Source: Pseudomonas sp. VD-NE ins
GTDB lineage: Bacteria; Pseudomonadota; Gammaproteobacteria; Pseudomonadales; Pseudomonadaceae
DNA length: 64,000 nucleotides
Assembly (NCBI RefSeq): GCF_031882575.1
Contig: NZ_CP134772.1
Span: 3,615,001 to 3,679,000 of the forward strand
Direction of reading: 5' to 3'
A program made the position numbers and the translations under genes. Of the stretch, positions 55,325 to 63,755 are shown piece by piece (the stretch's first letter is position 1; each line of letters opens with the position of its first letter). The notes below the pieces were generated by a model. That model worked only from the letters and a program-made list of their open reading frames with translations, was not told the origin of the DNA and did not search any database.

Positions 55325-55975
55325 TCAGTGCGCCAGCGTGAATTCATCAAGCGATGACAGTATTGAAGCGCGTGGATGGCTAGCCTTGGGTTCAAGCGGA
55401 TCACGGCGAATCTGCCAGGCGCGCACGCCCAGACTGCACGCCAGGTCAGTCGCATAGGGGCTGTCATCGATCAGGTGAACATCCTGCGGAGCGTGGTCGC
55501 CGATCAGTTGTTGAACCAGTTTGTCGCGGGTTTGATTGGGTGCTTGTCGGGTAATCGATACCGGCGCCTGTCCCCATACGTTCGCCCGTTTCAGCGCCGC
55601 CTCGAACAATTGCGGAGCATTCAGCGACGCCGTATAGAACATCACCGGCTGCGCAGACGCTTCGATGCGCTGCAGCAATCGCAAAGAATCCTCGAACAGC
55701 TCGGTGCCCGGTGAGAGCCGCTGGAATTCCTCCTGTTTGTACGCGGCCAGCTCGTCGGCGCTGAACCTTGCGGACGTTGCACCGCTGGCATGACGGGTGG
55801 TCAGCGCCAGCAGTCGGGAAGCGCCTTCCATGCGTGGCCGCCCTGCGATGTGCTCGATGTACTGCTGCGGCGTCAGTTGCTGTCCTGAAAACTCAAGGGC
55901 CGCATTGCGCCAGGCTTCAAAATGCGGTGTGTCGATCATTGTTCCGTCGAGATCAATCAGTAAAAGGTTCGACAT
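55325..55975 (-). CDS. HAD-superfamily phosphatase/phosphomutase (beta-phosphoglucomutase-like)
   Basis: 216 residues. The nucleophile motif is LLIDLDGTMID, with a C1 cap of the beta-phosphoglucomutase type (AGRPRMEGASRLLAL) and a second motif FYTASLN. The acid pair is in HLIDDSPYATDLA. In beta-PGM relatives the enzyme converts beta-glucose-1-phosphate to glucose-6-phosphate. The GH65 phosphorylase in the same operon would make that substrate. A plain phosphatase is the alternative. Confidence 0.83.
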   Translation of the reverse strand: MSNLLLIDLDGTMIDTPHFEAWRNAALEFSGQQLTPQQYIEHIAGRPRMEGASRLLALTTRHASGATSARFSADELAAYKQEEFQRLSPGTELFEDSLRLLQRIEASAQPVMFYTASLNAPQLFEAALKRANVWGQAPVSITRQAPNQTRDKLVQQLIGDHAPQDVHLIDDSPYATDLACSLGVRAWQIRRDPLEPKASHPRASILSSLDEFTLAH

Positions 55976-55988
55976 GGTTGTTTACCTG

Positions 55989-56471
55989 TCAGTTGTTCTT
56001 GGCCATGACCAGTTGAGCGATCCTGGAAGTCGAGTCGAATATCTTGTCGTCCGTCAGCACCATCCGCCCTCCCACGCTTTCAACCAGCGCCCGCTCCGCC
56101 TGCAGTCTGGTGTCCGATCCATCGGTGTAATCCGCGCCCTTGAAATACAAATTGGGGCGCAATGTCTTGATCATGAATTCAGCGGTAGCCGTATGGTTGA
56201 CGATGACGTAATCGCAATAACGGATGGAAGCGAGAAACTCCGCGCGCTTTCGATCGGGAAATACCGGCCGGTCCGAGCCTTTGTTCACGTATGGGTCTGC
56301 GGTGACGGATACGAACAGTCGATCGACCATCGTATTGGCGCGCTGCAGATGATAAATATGCCCAGGGTGAACAATGTCAAAACAACCGTGACAAAGCCCG
56401 ATCACCAAACCTTTTTCGCGGCAATAAACCGCCTCGTCCTGCAATGCAGTAATGTCATTCAAAACGCCCAT
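55989..56471 (-). CDS. HldE/RfaE2-type nucleotidyltransferase
   Basis: 160 residues. The HxGH nucleotide-transfer motif appears in LCHGCFDIVHPGHIYHLQRA. NLYFKGADYTDGSDTRLQAE and LVESVGGRMVLTDD match the adenylyl/cytidylyl-transferase domain of HldE (RfaE2). It would join a sugar- or polyol-1-phosphate to a nucleotide. Here it is a stand-alone domain without a kinase. That agrees with a pathway that gets its sugar phosphate from the GH65 enzyme. Which nucleotide it uses is unknown. Confidence 0.85.
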   Translation of the reverse strand: MGVLNDITALQDEAVYCREKGLVIGLCHGCFDIVHPGHIYHLQRANTMVDRLFVSVTADPYVNKGSDRPVFPDRKRAEFLASIRYCDYVIVNHTATAEFMIKTLRPNLYFKGADYTDGSDTRLQAERALVESVGGRMVLTDDKIFDSTSRIAQLVMAKNN

Positions 56472-56478
56472 GATAAAT

Positions 56479-56982
56479 TCAATCCTTTGATTTGAGAGAT
56501 TTAGCCATGATGTTCAAGTGTTCAAAATCACCCCAATAATCGGGAAGTTGCCCGACGATTTGAAAACCATTGCGTAAATGAAAGCGGTAAGCCGCCCGTT
56601 CTCTGTCGATATTGCCGATATCGAGACACAGCCAGGACTTTTCATGTTCCAGCGCAAACTTTTCAATCTCGTCATATAACAATGACGCAACGCCATATCG
56701 ACGATATTCACTGTCAACAATCAACCAGTCCGCCCATAACACATGCTTTGACGGGATAGGGCCCGGAGCGCACCCCATGGTTCCGATAACCACATCGCCA
56801 AGTGCGGCAATAAAACGAACGCCCTCATGTTTTGGGTCAGCGAGTTCCCGGGCAAATTGCTCACCGGCAGATTCAGTCAAGTCCTCGCTGGAACCAATTT
56901 GTGCGACAAGTACCAACACTGCCGGCATATCGGACTTTATGAATCGGCGAATGCAAATATCCTGATCAAGTTCATTTTCCAT
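56479..56982 (-). CDS. GNAT acetyltransferase in the GH65 cluster
   Basis: 167 residues. The acetyl-CoA loop is DWLIVDSEYRRYGVASLLYD, followed by LDIGNIDRERAAYRFHLRNG, typical GNAT. Base composition here is visibly less GC-rich than in most of the window. ATG 56982 overlaps the preceding aminotransferase stop by 11 bp. It probably acylates an amine made by one of the two aminotransferases in the cluster. Acceptor unknown. Confidence 0.83.
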   Translation of the reverse strand: MENELDQDICIRRFIKSDMPAVLVLVAQIGSSEDLTESAGEQFARELADPKHEGVRFIAALGDVVIGTMGCAPGPIPSKHVLWADWLIVDSEYRRYGVASLLYDEIEKFALEHEKSWLCLDIGNIDRERAAYRFHLRNGFQIVGQLPDYWGDFEHLNIMAKSLKSKD

Positions 56983-58285
56983 GGAATGGAATCCTCTTGA
57001 GTGCCGAATCCAGTCGCTCACAGGCATCCGCGATCATTTCCGCTGTGTGCGCCGCGCTGAGTGTTACCGGCTCCGGACAGTAACCAAGGGGCATCAGGAA
57101 GCCATACAGGTTGTATTCGCAGGACAACAGGTAAAACAACTTCTGAGCAAAATCGATCGGATAAAATCCTTCTATCTCCTTCATTGTCCGAGGACGTTCG
57201 GAAGTGCCGATATGGACGCCGATTCGACCGCCATAACCATCGATATGGCAGGGAATCCGGTGTTTATCGAACACATCTCGAAGTCCCGATTTCAACTGAG
57301 ACTCCAGCCCGGCAACATGCCGATGCACCGCACCGTCCTGCAGGTGATCGATAGCGGCAAGTGCGGCGGACACAGAAAGATAGCGCCCGGTGTTGGTGCC
57401 GCTGATCTGCACCGGACCGCGGGGCGCGATGACATCCATGTACTCGGCTTTACCGGCAATACCGGCGATGGGCATGCCGCAGCCGAACGCCTTGCCGAAG
57501 GCGGCAATGTCAGGAGTGACCGCGAAATCTTTCTGCGCACCGCCGATATTGGCGCGAAACCCGGTCAGCACTTCATCGAAAATCAACAGCGCCCCGTGCC
57601 GCGTGGTGAGAGCCCGCAACTTTTGCAGAAAGCCCTCGTCCGGTTTGATGCAGCCGAGGTTCAGGGCGACAGGCTCAAGTATCACGCCCGCGACATCGTC
57701 CTTGTACTTTTCAAAGGCGTGCTCCACGGCTTCCAGATCGTTCCACGAAACCGCCACCGTCAAACTTCCGAATTCGTTCGGAATACCCACAGTACCTGAC
57801 AGACGCTCCAGTTCTCCGCCGGCCAATACCTCACCCGAGCGTGGCGAAGAATCGACGTTCCAGGTCAGCGAATCATTGAGCCCGTGAAAATGGCCTTCAA
57901 ACTTGATGATGATTCGTTTGCCGGTAACGGCACGGGCAATGCGCGTTGCATACATGGTGGCTTCCAGGCCGGAGTTCACCAGTCGCAACTTCTCGGCGCA
58001 CGGCACCACCGCACAAAACTTCTCGCTCAACAGGCGATGTTCATCGGTTTCGTATTGTTGGAGAAAACCTCGCTCCAAGGCTTTGCTAATCGAATGTTTG
58101 ATGACCGGACTGTCGTGCCCCAACAGGCATGAACCCCAACCCATAATATAATCGTCGCACCATTCGCCAGAGGATAATTGAATACGCGCACCCGCAGTAT
58201 TCTGCACATTGATCGGTCCAACTACCGACAAGTGATTCCATCCTGACAGTACATTTCCAACACGTGTTTCTCTTAAACAATCCAT
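56972..58285 (-). CDS. Class III PLP aminotransferase (glutamate-1-semialdehyde-aminomutase-like)
   Basis: 437 residues, first gene of the cluster. Recognisable blocks are MGWGSCLLGHDSP, the NSGLEATMYA substrate loop, LIFDEVLTGFR, and the PLP lysine in AAFGKAFGCGMPIAGIAG near residue 266. It resembles GSA aminomutase, but GSA enzymes usually belong to tetrapyrrole synthesis and no other tetrapyrrole gene is here. I therefore favour an amine-forming or amino-shifting role in a secondary pathway. ATG 58285 follows GGGAG; an in-frame ATG at 58306 is the alternative. Confidence 0.83.
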   Translation of the reverse strand: MDCLRETRVGNVLSGWNHLSVVGPINVQNTAGARIQLSSGEWCDDYIMGWGSCLLGHDSPVIKHSISKALERGFLQQYETDEHRLLSEKFCAVVPCAEKLRLVNSGLEATMYATRIARAVTGKRIIIKFEGHFHGLNDSLTWNVDSSPRSGEVLAGGELERLSGTVGIPNEFGSLTVAVSWNDLEAVEHAFEKYKDDVAGVILEPVALNLGCIKPDEGFLQKLRALTTRHGALLIFDEVLTGFRANIGGAQKDFAVTPDIAAFGKAFGCGMPIAGIAGKAEYMDVIAPRGPVQISGTNTGRYLSVSAALAAIDHLQDGAVHRHVAGLESQLKSGLRDVFDKHRIPCHIDGYGGRIGVHIGTSERPRTMKEIEGFYPIDFAQKLFYLLSCEYNLYGFLMPLGYCPEPVTLSAAHTAEMIADACERLDSALKRIPFHGK

Positions 58286-58850
58286 GACCACTGACACTCC
58301 CTTCATACCATCGAATGTGAATAACAACCCTGCACTCACGCAAAACACAGGCGTTATAAGGCATGCGAAAAACTCACACGAAAAATCGCGCGACATTCGA
58401 AATCAGACAAACACTTAGTCAAGTAAAGCTGTGAAGAAAGAACCTAGCCTCGCCCTCTCACAGCGTCAATTTAAAAACTAAATCGCAAACACAACAAGCT
58501 GATTCCCATAAAGAAAAACGTTCCTTAAACACAAACAGACAAACAACCCGCGCAGCTTATTTCAAAAAATTATAAATTTATTAAAAAGCAAACTTATCAG
58601 CAGGTTATGCCACCCATTCCGACCAACGCTTCAATATAAAAAATCTGATACGCAAATTCCTTGAGTATCTGAGACGCTCGATTAATTGTCCGACTATTCA
58701 AGAAGCAAGGCTCATCTCTTAACAATTGGCGCACGGCAGCACATACCCGGAACTGACGCGAATCGTTTTAAAACCTTTGGATATGAAACACATTAAATAC
58801 GCCGCAATCTCTTATTCCAGAAATAGAGACAAGGCAAGCTTTTTAATCTT
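58286..58850. other. AT-rich control region of the GH65 cluster
   Basis: The DNA between the cluster's first gene and the lipoprotein promoter is strikingly AT-rich compared with the flanking genes, with long A and T runs near 58560-58590. On the minus strand TTGACT (58417-58422) could be the -35 element of the cluster's promoter, but its -10 is weak. I see no clear operator. Such AT-rich islands often mark acquired DNA and binding by silencing proteins; that is inference here. Confidence 0.5.
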
Positions 58851-58879
58851 TTATCGCTATTAAGCTCGCATTCTATAAT
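58851..58879 (+). promoter_or_regulatory. Sigma-70 promoter of the DUF3574 lipoprotein gene
   Basis: TATAAT at 58874-58879 is a perfect -10 box, 17 bp after a weak -35 (TTTATC, 58851-58856). The gene starts at 58917 after AAGGAAAG. Confidence 0.6.
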
Positions 58880-58916
58880 TGCCCCGCCTGCACTCATTTA
58901 TAAGAAGGAAAGCTCC

Positions 58917-59378
58917 ATGCCAAAACGCTTTTTACTGGCTGCACTGTTCGTCGCGGTCGCCGGTTGCGCCAGCCCTCCTCCCCCCTCTGTTCACACCCAC
59001 GATCCATCCAGTTCCACTCTGCAGGGCGACGCCTTGCGTCCGGCGCAGGCGCAGTGGATTCGCACCGAGCTGTATTTCTCGGTGGGTTCGATCGATGGCA
59101 AGGACGGTGCAGTCAGCCCGGCGCGCTGGCGCGAGTTTCTTGATCAGGAGGTCACGTCGCGCTTTCCGGATGGGTTCAGCGTGTTTGATGCTTACGGCCA
59201 GTGGCGGGATAAGGGAGCGAAGGAACCTGAGCGGTTGAGTACCAAGGTGATTGTGATTTTGCATGAGAACAGTGCGAAGAATGCGGGCAACATCGAAGCG
59301 ATTCGATTGGCTTACAAGCGTGTTACCGGGGATTTGTCGGTGCTGCGGTTGTCGCAGCCGGCGGAGGTGTCCTTCTAG
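58917..59378 (+). CDS. DUF3574 lipoprotein
   Basis: 153 residues. The lipobox AVAGC at the end of LLAALFVAVAGCASPP marks lipid attachment at Cys, so it is anchored in a membrane facing the periplasm. The mature domain has WIRTELYFSVGSIDGKDGAV and FPDGFSVFDAYGQWRDKG, the DUF3574 core. The strong AAGGAAAG site supports ATG 58917. Family function is unknown. A MITE-like repeat begins ten bases after its stop. Confidence 0.86.
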   Translation: MPKRFLLAALFVAVAGCASPPPPSVHTHDPSSSTLQGDALRPAQAQWIRTELYFSVGSIDGKDGAVSPARWREFLDQEVTSRFPDGFSVFDAYGQWRDKGAKEPERLSTKVIVILHENSAKNAGNIEAIRLAYKRVTGDLSVLRLSQPAEVSF

Positions 59379-59387
59379 AATCAGAAG

Positions 59388-59629
59388 CCCCTCATCGGAA
59401 CGCCGCCCGCCTATCCCTCTCCCAGAGGGAGAGGGAACCGATTGGGGGATATTGGAGAATTACTCCGACCTGAGCATGGCTCACCGAATCCATAATCGAC
59501 TCGACCTGTATTTGCCTCACCGAATCCATAATCGACTCGGTCTTTCAGGTCGATGTATCCCCCAAGACGACTCGGTCGGCTCCCTCTCCCTCGGGGAGAG
59601 GGCTGGGCGGGCGGCGTTTCCGATGAGGG
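59388..59629. repeat. MITE-like 242-bp repeat element with terminal inverted repeats
   Basis: The ends, CCCTCATCGGAACGCCGCCC at the left and its complement at the right (one extra A), form 23-24-bp terminal inverted repeats continuing into GCC/GGC. Inside are hairpin-forming CCCTCTCCC/GGGAGAGGG segments and two exact 24-bp direct copies of CACCGAATCCATAATCGACT-type sequence (59480-59503 and 59516-59539). No transposase frame exists, so it would need help from elsewhere to move. Its right end lies inside the permease gene. Confidence 0.7.
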
Positions 59630-60960
59630 TTCGCTTTTAAACGGCTCAACCCTGCCAATAGCACTGCACCAACAAGCAACACCGCAATCCCCAAAAACGC
59701 CCCCAACCCCACCACCGTCACGCTGGAACACAGCATGTACAGGCACAACCCGAAAAACAGCAGCGGCAACAGCGGATACAACGGCACCTTCACCGGCCTC
59801 GGCACCTCGGGAAAGCGCCGCCGCAGGATGATCAGCGCCACACTGCTCAAGCCCAGGAACAGCCAGTACACCGGGGTCAGGTACTCAACCATGGTGTTGA
59901 AGCCGCTCTGAGTGAAACTGCCAAACAGCACCAGCAACAACGCCACCGCACCTTCTGCCAGCAACGCTTTGCGCGGTACGCCATGCCGATCGTCCCAAGT
60001 GCCGAAACTGCGCAGTTGCGGCACATCGCGAGCAGCAGCGTAGGTGGTGCGCGCGCCGACCAGCAAAGTCGAGTTGATCGTGGCGATCGCAGCGATGCCG
60101 ACCATCAGCAGAATCAACATGACACCGGGCGCACCGAATGCACGGTTCAACAACTCGACCGCCGGCGCATTGCTGGCCGCCAATCCAGCGAACCCCAGCC
60201 CCTGAACGAACGCCCAATTGAGCGCCAGATAGATCGCCATCAACACGCTCAGCGCACCGAGCATGGCGATGAAAATCCCCCGCCGGCCATCACGCACTTC
60301 CGCCGATAACGTCGCCGCATCGCTCCAGCCGCCGAACGCCAGAAAGACGAAAATCATCGCCGCCGAGAACCCGGCCATGCCGGTGTTTTCCGCGACAGGC
60401 GAGAGCGTCGGCGCAGACGGTTCGATGCCTTGCCAGGCCAGAAAAACACCCGCACTGGCTATGCTCAAAAAGCCCAGCGCCAACAGCCCCACCAACAAGG
60501 TCTGGGTAATAAAACCAATGTGTTTGCCAGTGAGATTGAGCAGCACCAACGCGGCAATCACCGCCCCGGCAAACAGCCCCGAACCGTACTGCCCCAGCGG
60601 CACCACCGCGTTGACGTAATCGGCAAACATGAACGCCGACAACGCTATCCACCCGGTGTGCATCACCGAAAACCGCGACCAGGCGAACAAGAATCCCATG
60701 CGTTCACCGTACGCCGTGCGCAGAAAGTGATAGTCGCCGCCCGGGTACGGAAACGCCGTGGCCATCTCGGCAAAGCACAGCGCGCCGATCATTGAGGCGA
60801 CGCCGCCCAGCACCCACACCAGGTAGAAATGCTCCGGGCCAACATTGAGGGCGACGGTCGGTGCGGTTTTCAGAATGTCGGTGGTGATCACCATGCCCAG
60901 CGTGATCAGCAACGCCTGAAACACCGGCAGGTGCCGCCCCGGTCCCGCATCAGAAACCAT
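59545..60960 (-). CDS. APC-family amino-acid/amine permease with repeat-derived C-terminus
   Basis: 471 residues, about 12 helices. The helix-1 region reads ALLITLGMVITTDILKTAPT; EMATAFPYPGGDYHFLRTAY in the second helix region is the APC loop signature. Its ATG (60960) overlaps the TonB receptor stop by 11 bp, so the two are translationally coupled and probably work on one substrate. The last 28 residues (from NPHRKRRPPSPLPEGEGADR onward) are encoded by the MITE-like repeat, which replaced the original end or stop. The native C-terminus is thus probably lost, but the membrane part is intact. Confidence 0.83.
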   Translation of the reverse strand: MVSDAGPGRHLPVFQALLITLGMVITTDILKTAPTVALNVGPEHFYLVWVLGGVASMIGALCFAEMATAFPYPGGDYHFLRTAYGERMGFLFAWSRFSVMHTGWIALSAFMFADYVNAVVPLGQYGSGLFAGAVIAALVLLNLTGKHIGFITQTLLVGLLALGFLSIASAGVFLAWQGIEPSAPTLSPVAENTGMAGFSAAMIFVFLAFGGWSDAATLSAEVRDGRRGIFIAMLGALSVLMAIYLALNWAFVQGLGFAGLAASNAPAVELLNRAFGAPGVMLILLMVGIAAIATINSTLLVGARTTYAAARDVPQLRSFGTWDDRHGVPRKALLAEGAVALLLVLFGSFTQSGFNTMVEYLTPVYWLFLGLSSVALIILRRRFPEVPRPVKVPLYPLLPLLFFGLCLYMLCSSVTVVGLGAFLGIAVLLVGAVLLAGLSRLKANPHRKRRPPSPLPEGEGADRVVLGDTST

Positions 60961-63337
60961 AGGTAGCGCGGGCGTAGTAATAGGCGCCGTTGGTGCCGAT
61001 TGGCGAGAGCACGTCGTACGGCAGGTTGCCGCCGTAGTTGATCGCCGAACCGGAACGTTCCGGATAGTTATCGGTGAGGTTGTTGCCGCCTACCGCGATG
61101 TTGAATTTCGGGGTGAATTTGTACGCCACCTCGGCGTCCAGTTGCCAGACCGCGCCGTAGGTTTGCTCCGGTTGCGAGTCGCCGAAATCGAACACCCGGG
61201 TGGTCTCGCCCTGGCGGGTCAACCGCCCGAGCAAGCCCCAGTGTTCGCTGGCCCAGTTGGCGGAAAAGATGAAACGGTCCTTTGGCGCTGCATCGGTCAG
61301 GGTGTTGGTTTCTTCGACGCCAACGAGGGCGTCATTGCCGATGCCCAGCGCCGTCAGTTGAGATGGTGTGCCTTTGGTGCTGGTAACTTTGGTGTGGTTG
61401 TAGGTGTACGCGGTGGTCAGGCCCAGTTGCCCTTCGTAGAACGGCTGGTGGTAGTTGAGCACCAGTTCGGCGCCGTGGGTGCTGGTGTCGGCGGCGTTGG
61501 TGAAGAAGTTGACGTCGTGCACGCCAGCAACGCCGAAGTTGTCGTTGATGTAGTTTTCCAGGGCATCGCTGCCGATGCGTTGCGACAGGGTGATGCGGTC
61601 TTTGACGTCGATGCGGAAAACGTCCAGGGATGCATCGAAGCGTTCGTTCAACTGGAAGGTCAGGCCGAGGCTGAAGTTCTTCGAGGTTTCCGGATCGAGC
61701 TTCTCGGCGCCGAGTGCACGGGCGATCGGGTCGTTGACCGAGAGCACGCGGATGTCGGTCAGCGTGCCGCCATCGCCGAAGTTGCTGGTGGTGTTCTGGA
61801 AGCCGCTTTGGGCCAGCGACGGCGCGCGGAAGTCGTTCGATACCGCACCGCGCAAGGCCCATTGTTCGGTGAGCTTGTAACGACCGCTGAGTTTGCCGGT
61901 TAGTTTGCTGCCGGCGTCGTCGTAATGTTCCCAGCGCGTGGCGGCGTCGACGAAAAAGCGATCAGTGAGATCGCCGGACAACTCGGCGTAAGTGCCGAAC
62001 ACGTTGCGATCCAGATCCGACTCTTCGCTCGGGCGCAGACCATTGGCGCCGTCGGCTCCGGAGCCGATGTAGGAGGCCTCGTCACCGGCGTAAGTCAGGT
62101 AGTTTTCGTAGCGGTATTCACCGCCAACCGCCAATACAAAAGAGCGCTCGCCGAGGCGCAGTTCACGGCTGAAATCGAGGTTGCTGGTGGTCTGGCGCAG
62201 CTCGTAATCGCCCGTGTCGAACTTCGTCGGTGAGTCTTCGCCGAGGCTGACGTTAAGCGTGCGCCGGGTCGAGCCATCGAAGCGGTTGCGACCGTGGGTG
62301 ACGCTGCTGTCGAAATCCCACTCGTCACCGATCAGGCCTTTGAAACCGGCGGTGGCCGAGACGTCTTTGTTGTCACCGAGCGATTGCGGCAAGTAGCCGT
62401 TGGGGTAGAACTGCGGCTGTTCGTACGGGTAGCGATAGAACTCGGCGCCGGTGGTGTGGCGCTGGTTGTATGTGCCAAAGCTGTAGGCCTTGCCGCCGGC
62501 CAGCGGCAATTCGCTGTTGAACCAGAGGTTGACGTCACGCGCAACGCCGTCGCCCATCACATAGTTGCGCTGGTCGGGAGTGTCGGCAAAGCCGTCGAAA
62601 CCGGCGCGGTTGGTCGGGTTGCGATCCTTGTATTCGGTGCCGCCACGGATGAACCCGCCCTCCTCACCCAAACGCGTGCCGATCTTCGCCGTGGTCACGC
62701 TGTTCTGGCCGTCGGTGGTGGTCTTGCCGATGGCGTCCTGATGGGTGTGATAGGCGCCATAACTGGTCGACACTTCGCCGCCCTCGGGCGCGTCGTCGAG
62801 AATGATGTTGATCACCCCGGCAATCGCATCGGAGCCGTACTGCGCACCGGCGCCGTCACGCAGCACTTCAATGCGTTTGATCGCGCTGAGCGGGATCGAG
62901 TTGAAATCCACCGGTGCGGTACCGCGACCGATCTTCGAAGAGTCGTTGACCACCGCTGACGTGTGGCGACGCTTGCCGTTGACCAGCACTAGCACCTGAT
63001 CCGGACTCATGCCGCGCAGTTGCGCGGCGCGCACATGGTCGGCGCCGCCGGAGTTGGACTGACGCGGCAGGCTGAAGGATGGCAACAGTGTCTGCAACGC
63101 CGCGCCCAATTCACCGTCAGCAGCGCCGGCGGATTTGAGGTCTTCAGCGGTGAGCACGTCGACCGGCACCGGCGAGTCAAGCACCGTGCGTGAAGTGCCG
63201 CGAGTACCGGTAACCAGTACAGTGCCAAGTCGCGATTCGCTGGCGGCGCTGGCGGAAGTTTCTTCTGCGTTGGCCGGAAGTTGCCAGATAGCGGACACAA
63301 CGGCAGCCGCCAGTAATGAACGGGAACGGTAATGCAT
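60950..63337 (-). CDS. TonB-dependent outer-membrane receptor
   Basis: 795 residues. Signal peptide SLLAAAVVSAIWQLPANA, cleaved before EETSA. The plug has RLGTVLVTGTRGTSRTVLDS, VLVLVNGKRRHTS and IKRIEVLRDGAGAQYGSDAI, and the barrel ends with ARATYGF. The lack of a siderophore-type regulatory extension suggests a nutrient receptor. Coupling to an APC permease suggests the ligand is an amine, amino acid or peptide. ATG 63337 follows AAGGAG. The 63338-63652 gap should hold its promoter; I see no operator I can name. Confidence 0.87.
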   Translation of the reverse strand: MHYRSRSLLAAAVVSAIWQLPANAEETSASAASESRLGTVLVTGTRGTSRTVLDSPVPVDVLTAEDLKSAGAADGELGAALQTLLPSFSLPRQSNSGGADHVRAAQLRGMSPDQVLVLVNGKRRHTSAVVNDSSKIGRGTAPVDFNSIPLSAIKRIEVLRDGAGAQYGSDAIAGVINIILDDAPEGGEVSTSYGAYHTHQDAIGKTTTDGQNSVTTAKIGTRLGEEGGFIRGGTEYKDRNPTNRAGFDGFADTPDQRNYVMGDGVARDVNLWFNSELPLAGGKAYSFGTYNQRHTTGAEFYRYPYEQPQFYPNGYLPQSLGDNKDVSATAGFKGLIGDEWDFDSSVTHGRNRFDGSTRRTLNVSLGEDSPTKFDTGDYELRQTTSNLDFSRELRLGERSFVLAVGGEYRYENYLTYAGDEASYIGSGADGANGLRPSEESDLDRNVFGTYAELSGDLTDRFFVDAATRWEHYDDAGSKLTGKLSGRYKLTEQWALRGAVSNDFRAPSLAQSGFQNTTSNFGDGGTLTDIRVLSVNDPIARALGAEKLDPETSKNFSLGLTFQLNERFDASLDVFRIDVKDRITLSQRIGSDALENYINDNFGVAGVHDVNFFTNAADTSTHGAELVLNYHQPFYEGQLGLTTAYTYNHTKVTSTKGTPSQLTALGIGNDALVGVEETNTLTDAAPKDRFIFSANWASEHWGLLGRLTRQGETTRVFDFGDSQPEQTYGAVWQLDAEVAYKFTPKFNIAVGGNNLTDNYPERSGSAINYGGNLPYDVLSPIGTNGAYYYARATYGF

Positions 63338-63652
63338 ATAACAGCTCCTTGAATCGCAGTTAATACCCGGCCGCTGTCGACAATAAAGTTCGGCAAGCAA
63401 TGCGCGGCAATGTCTGCTGTAGTTTTGGATTTCTGGAAGGCAGTAGAGGCTTTTTTTAGGTGAGTTGCAGTTTCCCCAGCGTGAGACGTTTCCCCTTGAA
63501 GCCCGATGCTAGACGAGCTTCAGTTGATCGCAAAAGAACCAATAACGCTTAGGTTAGATCGCTCTAAAAAGTTGTTCTTAGTTCAACAGAGGTGTTGCTG
63601 AGCCAACACTTAACCCAACTAACAAACTACTAAATCAACTGTAAACACGATT

Positions 63653-63746
63653 CCTGTGGGAGCTGGCTTGCCAGCGATGACGGTGTATCAGCCAACTAAG
63701 ATATCGACTGACAGGACCTCATCGCTGGCAAGCCAGCTCCCACAGG
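63653..63746. repeat. Inverted pair of Pseudomonas REP elements (BIME-like)
   Basis: Two 27-bp perfect inverted arms, 63653-63679 and 63720-63746, start CCTGTGGGAGCTGGCTTGCC in one orientation. They are separated by 40 bp. This is the classic REP pair placed between genes in Pseudomonas, usually moved by a RAYT transposase encoded elsewhere. Confidence 0.92.
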
Positions 63747-63755
63747 ATACGAGGC

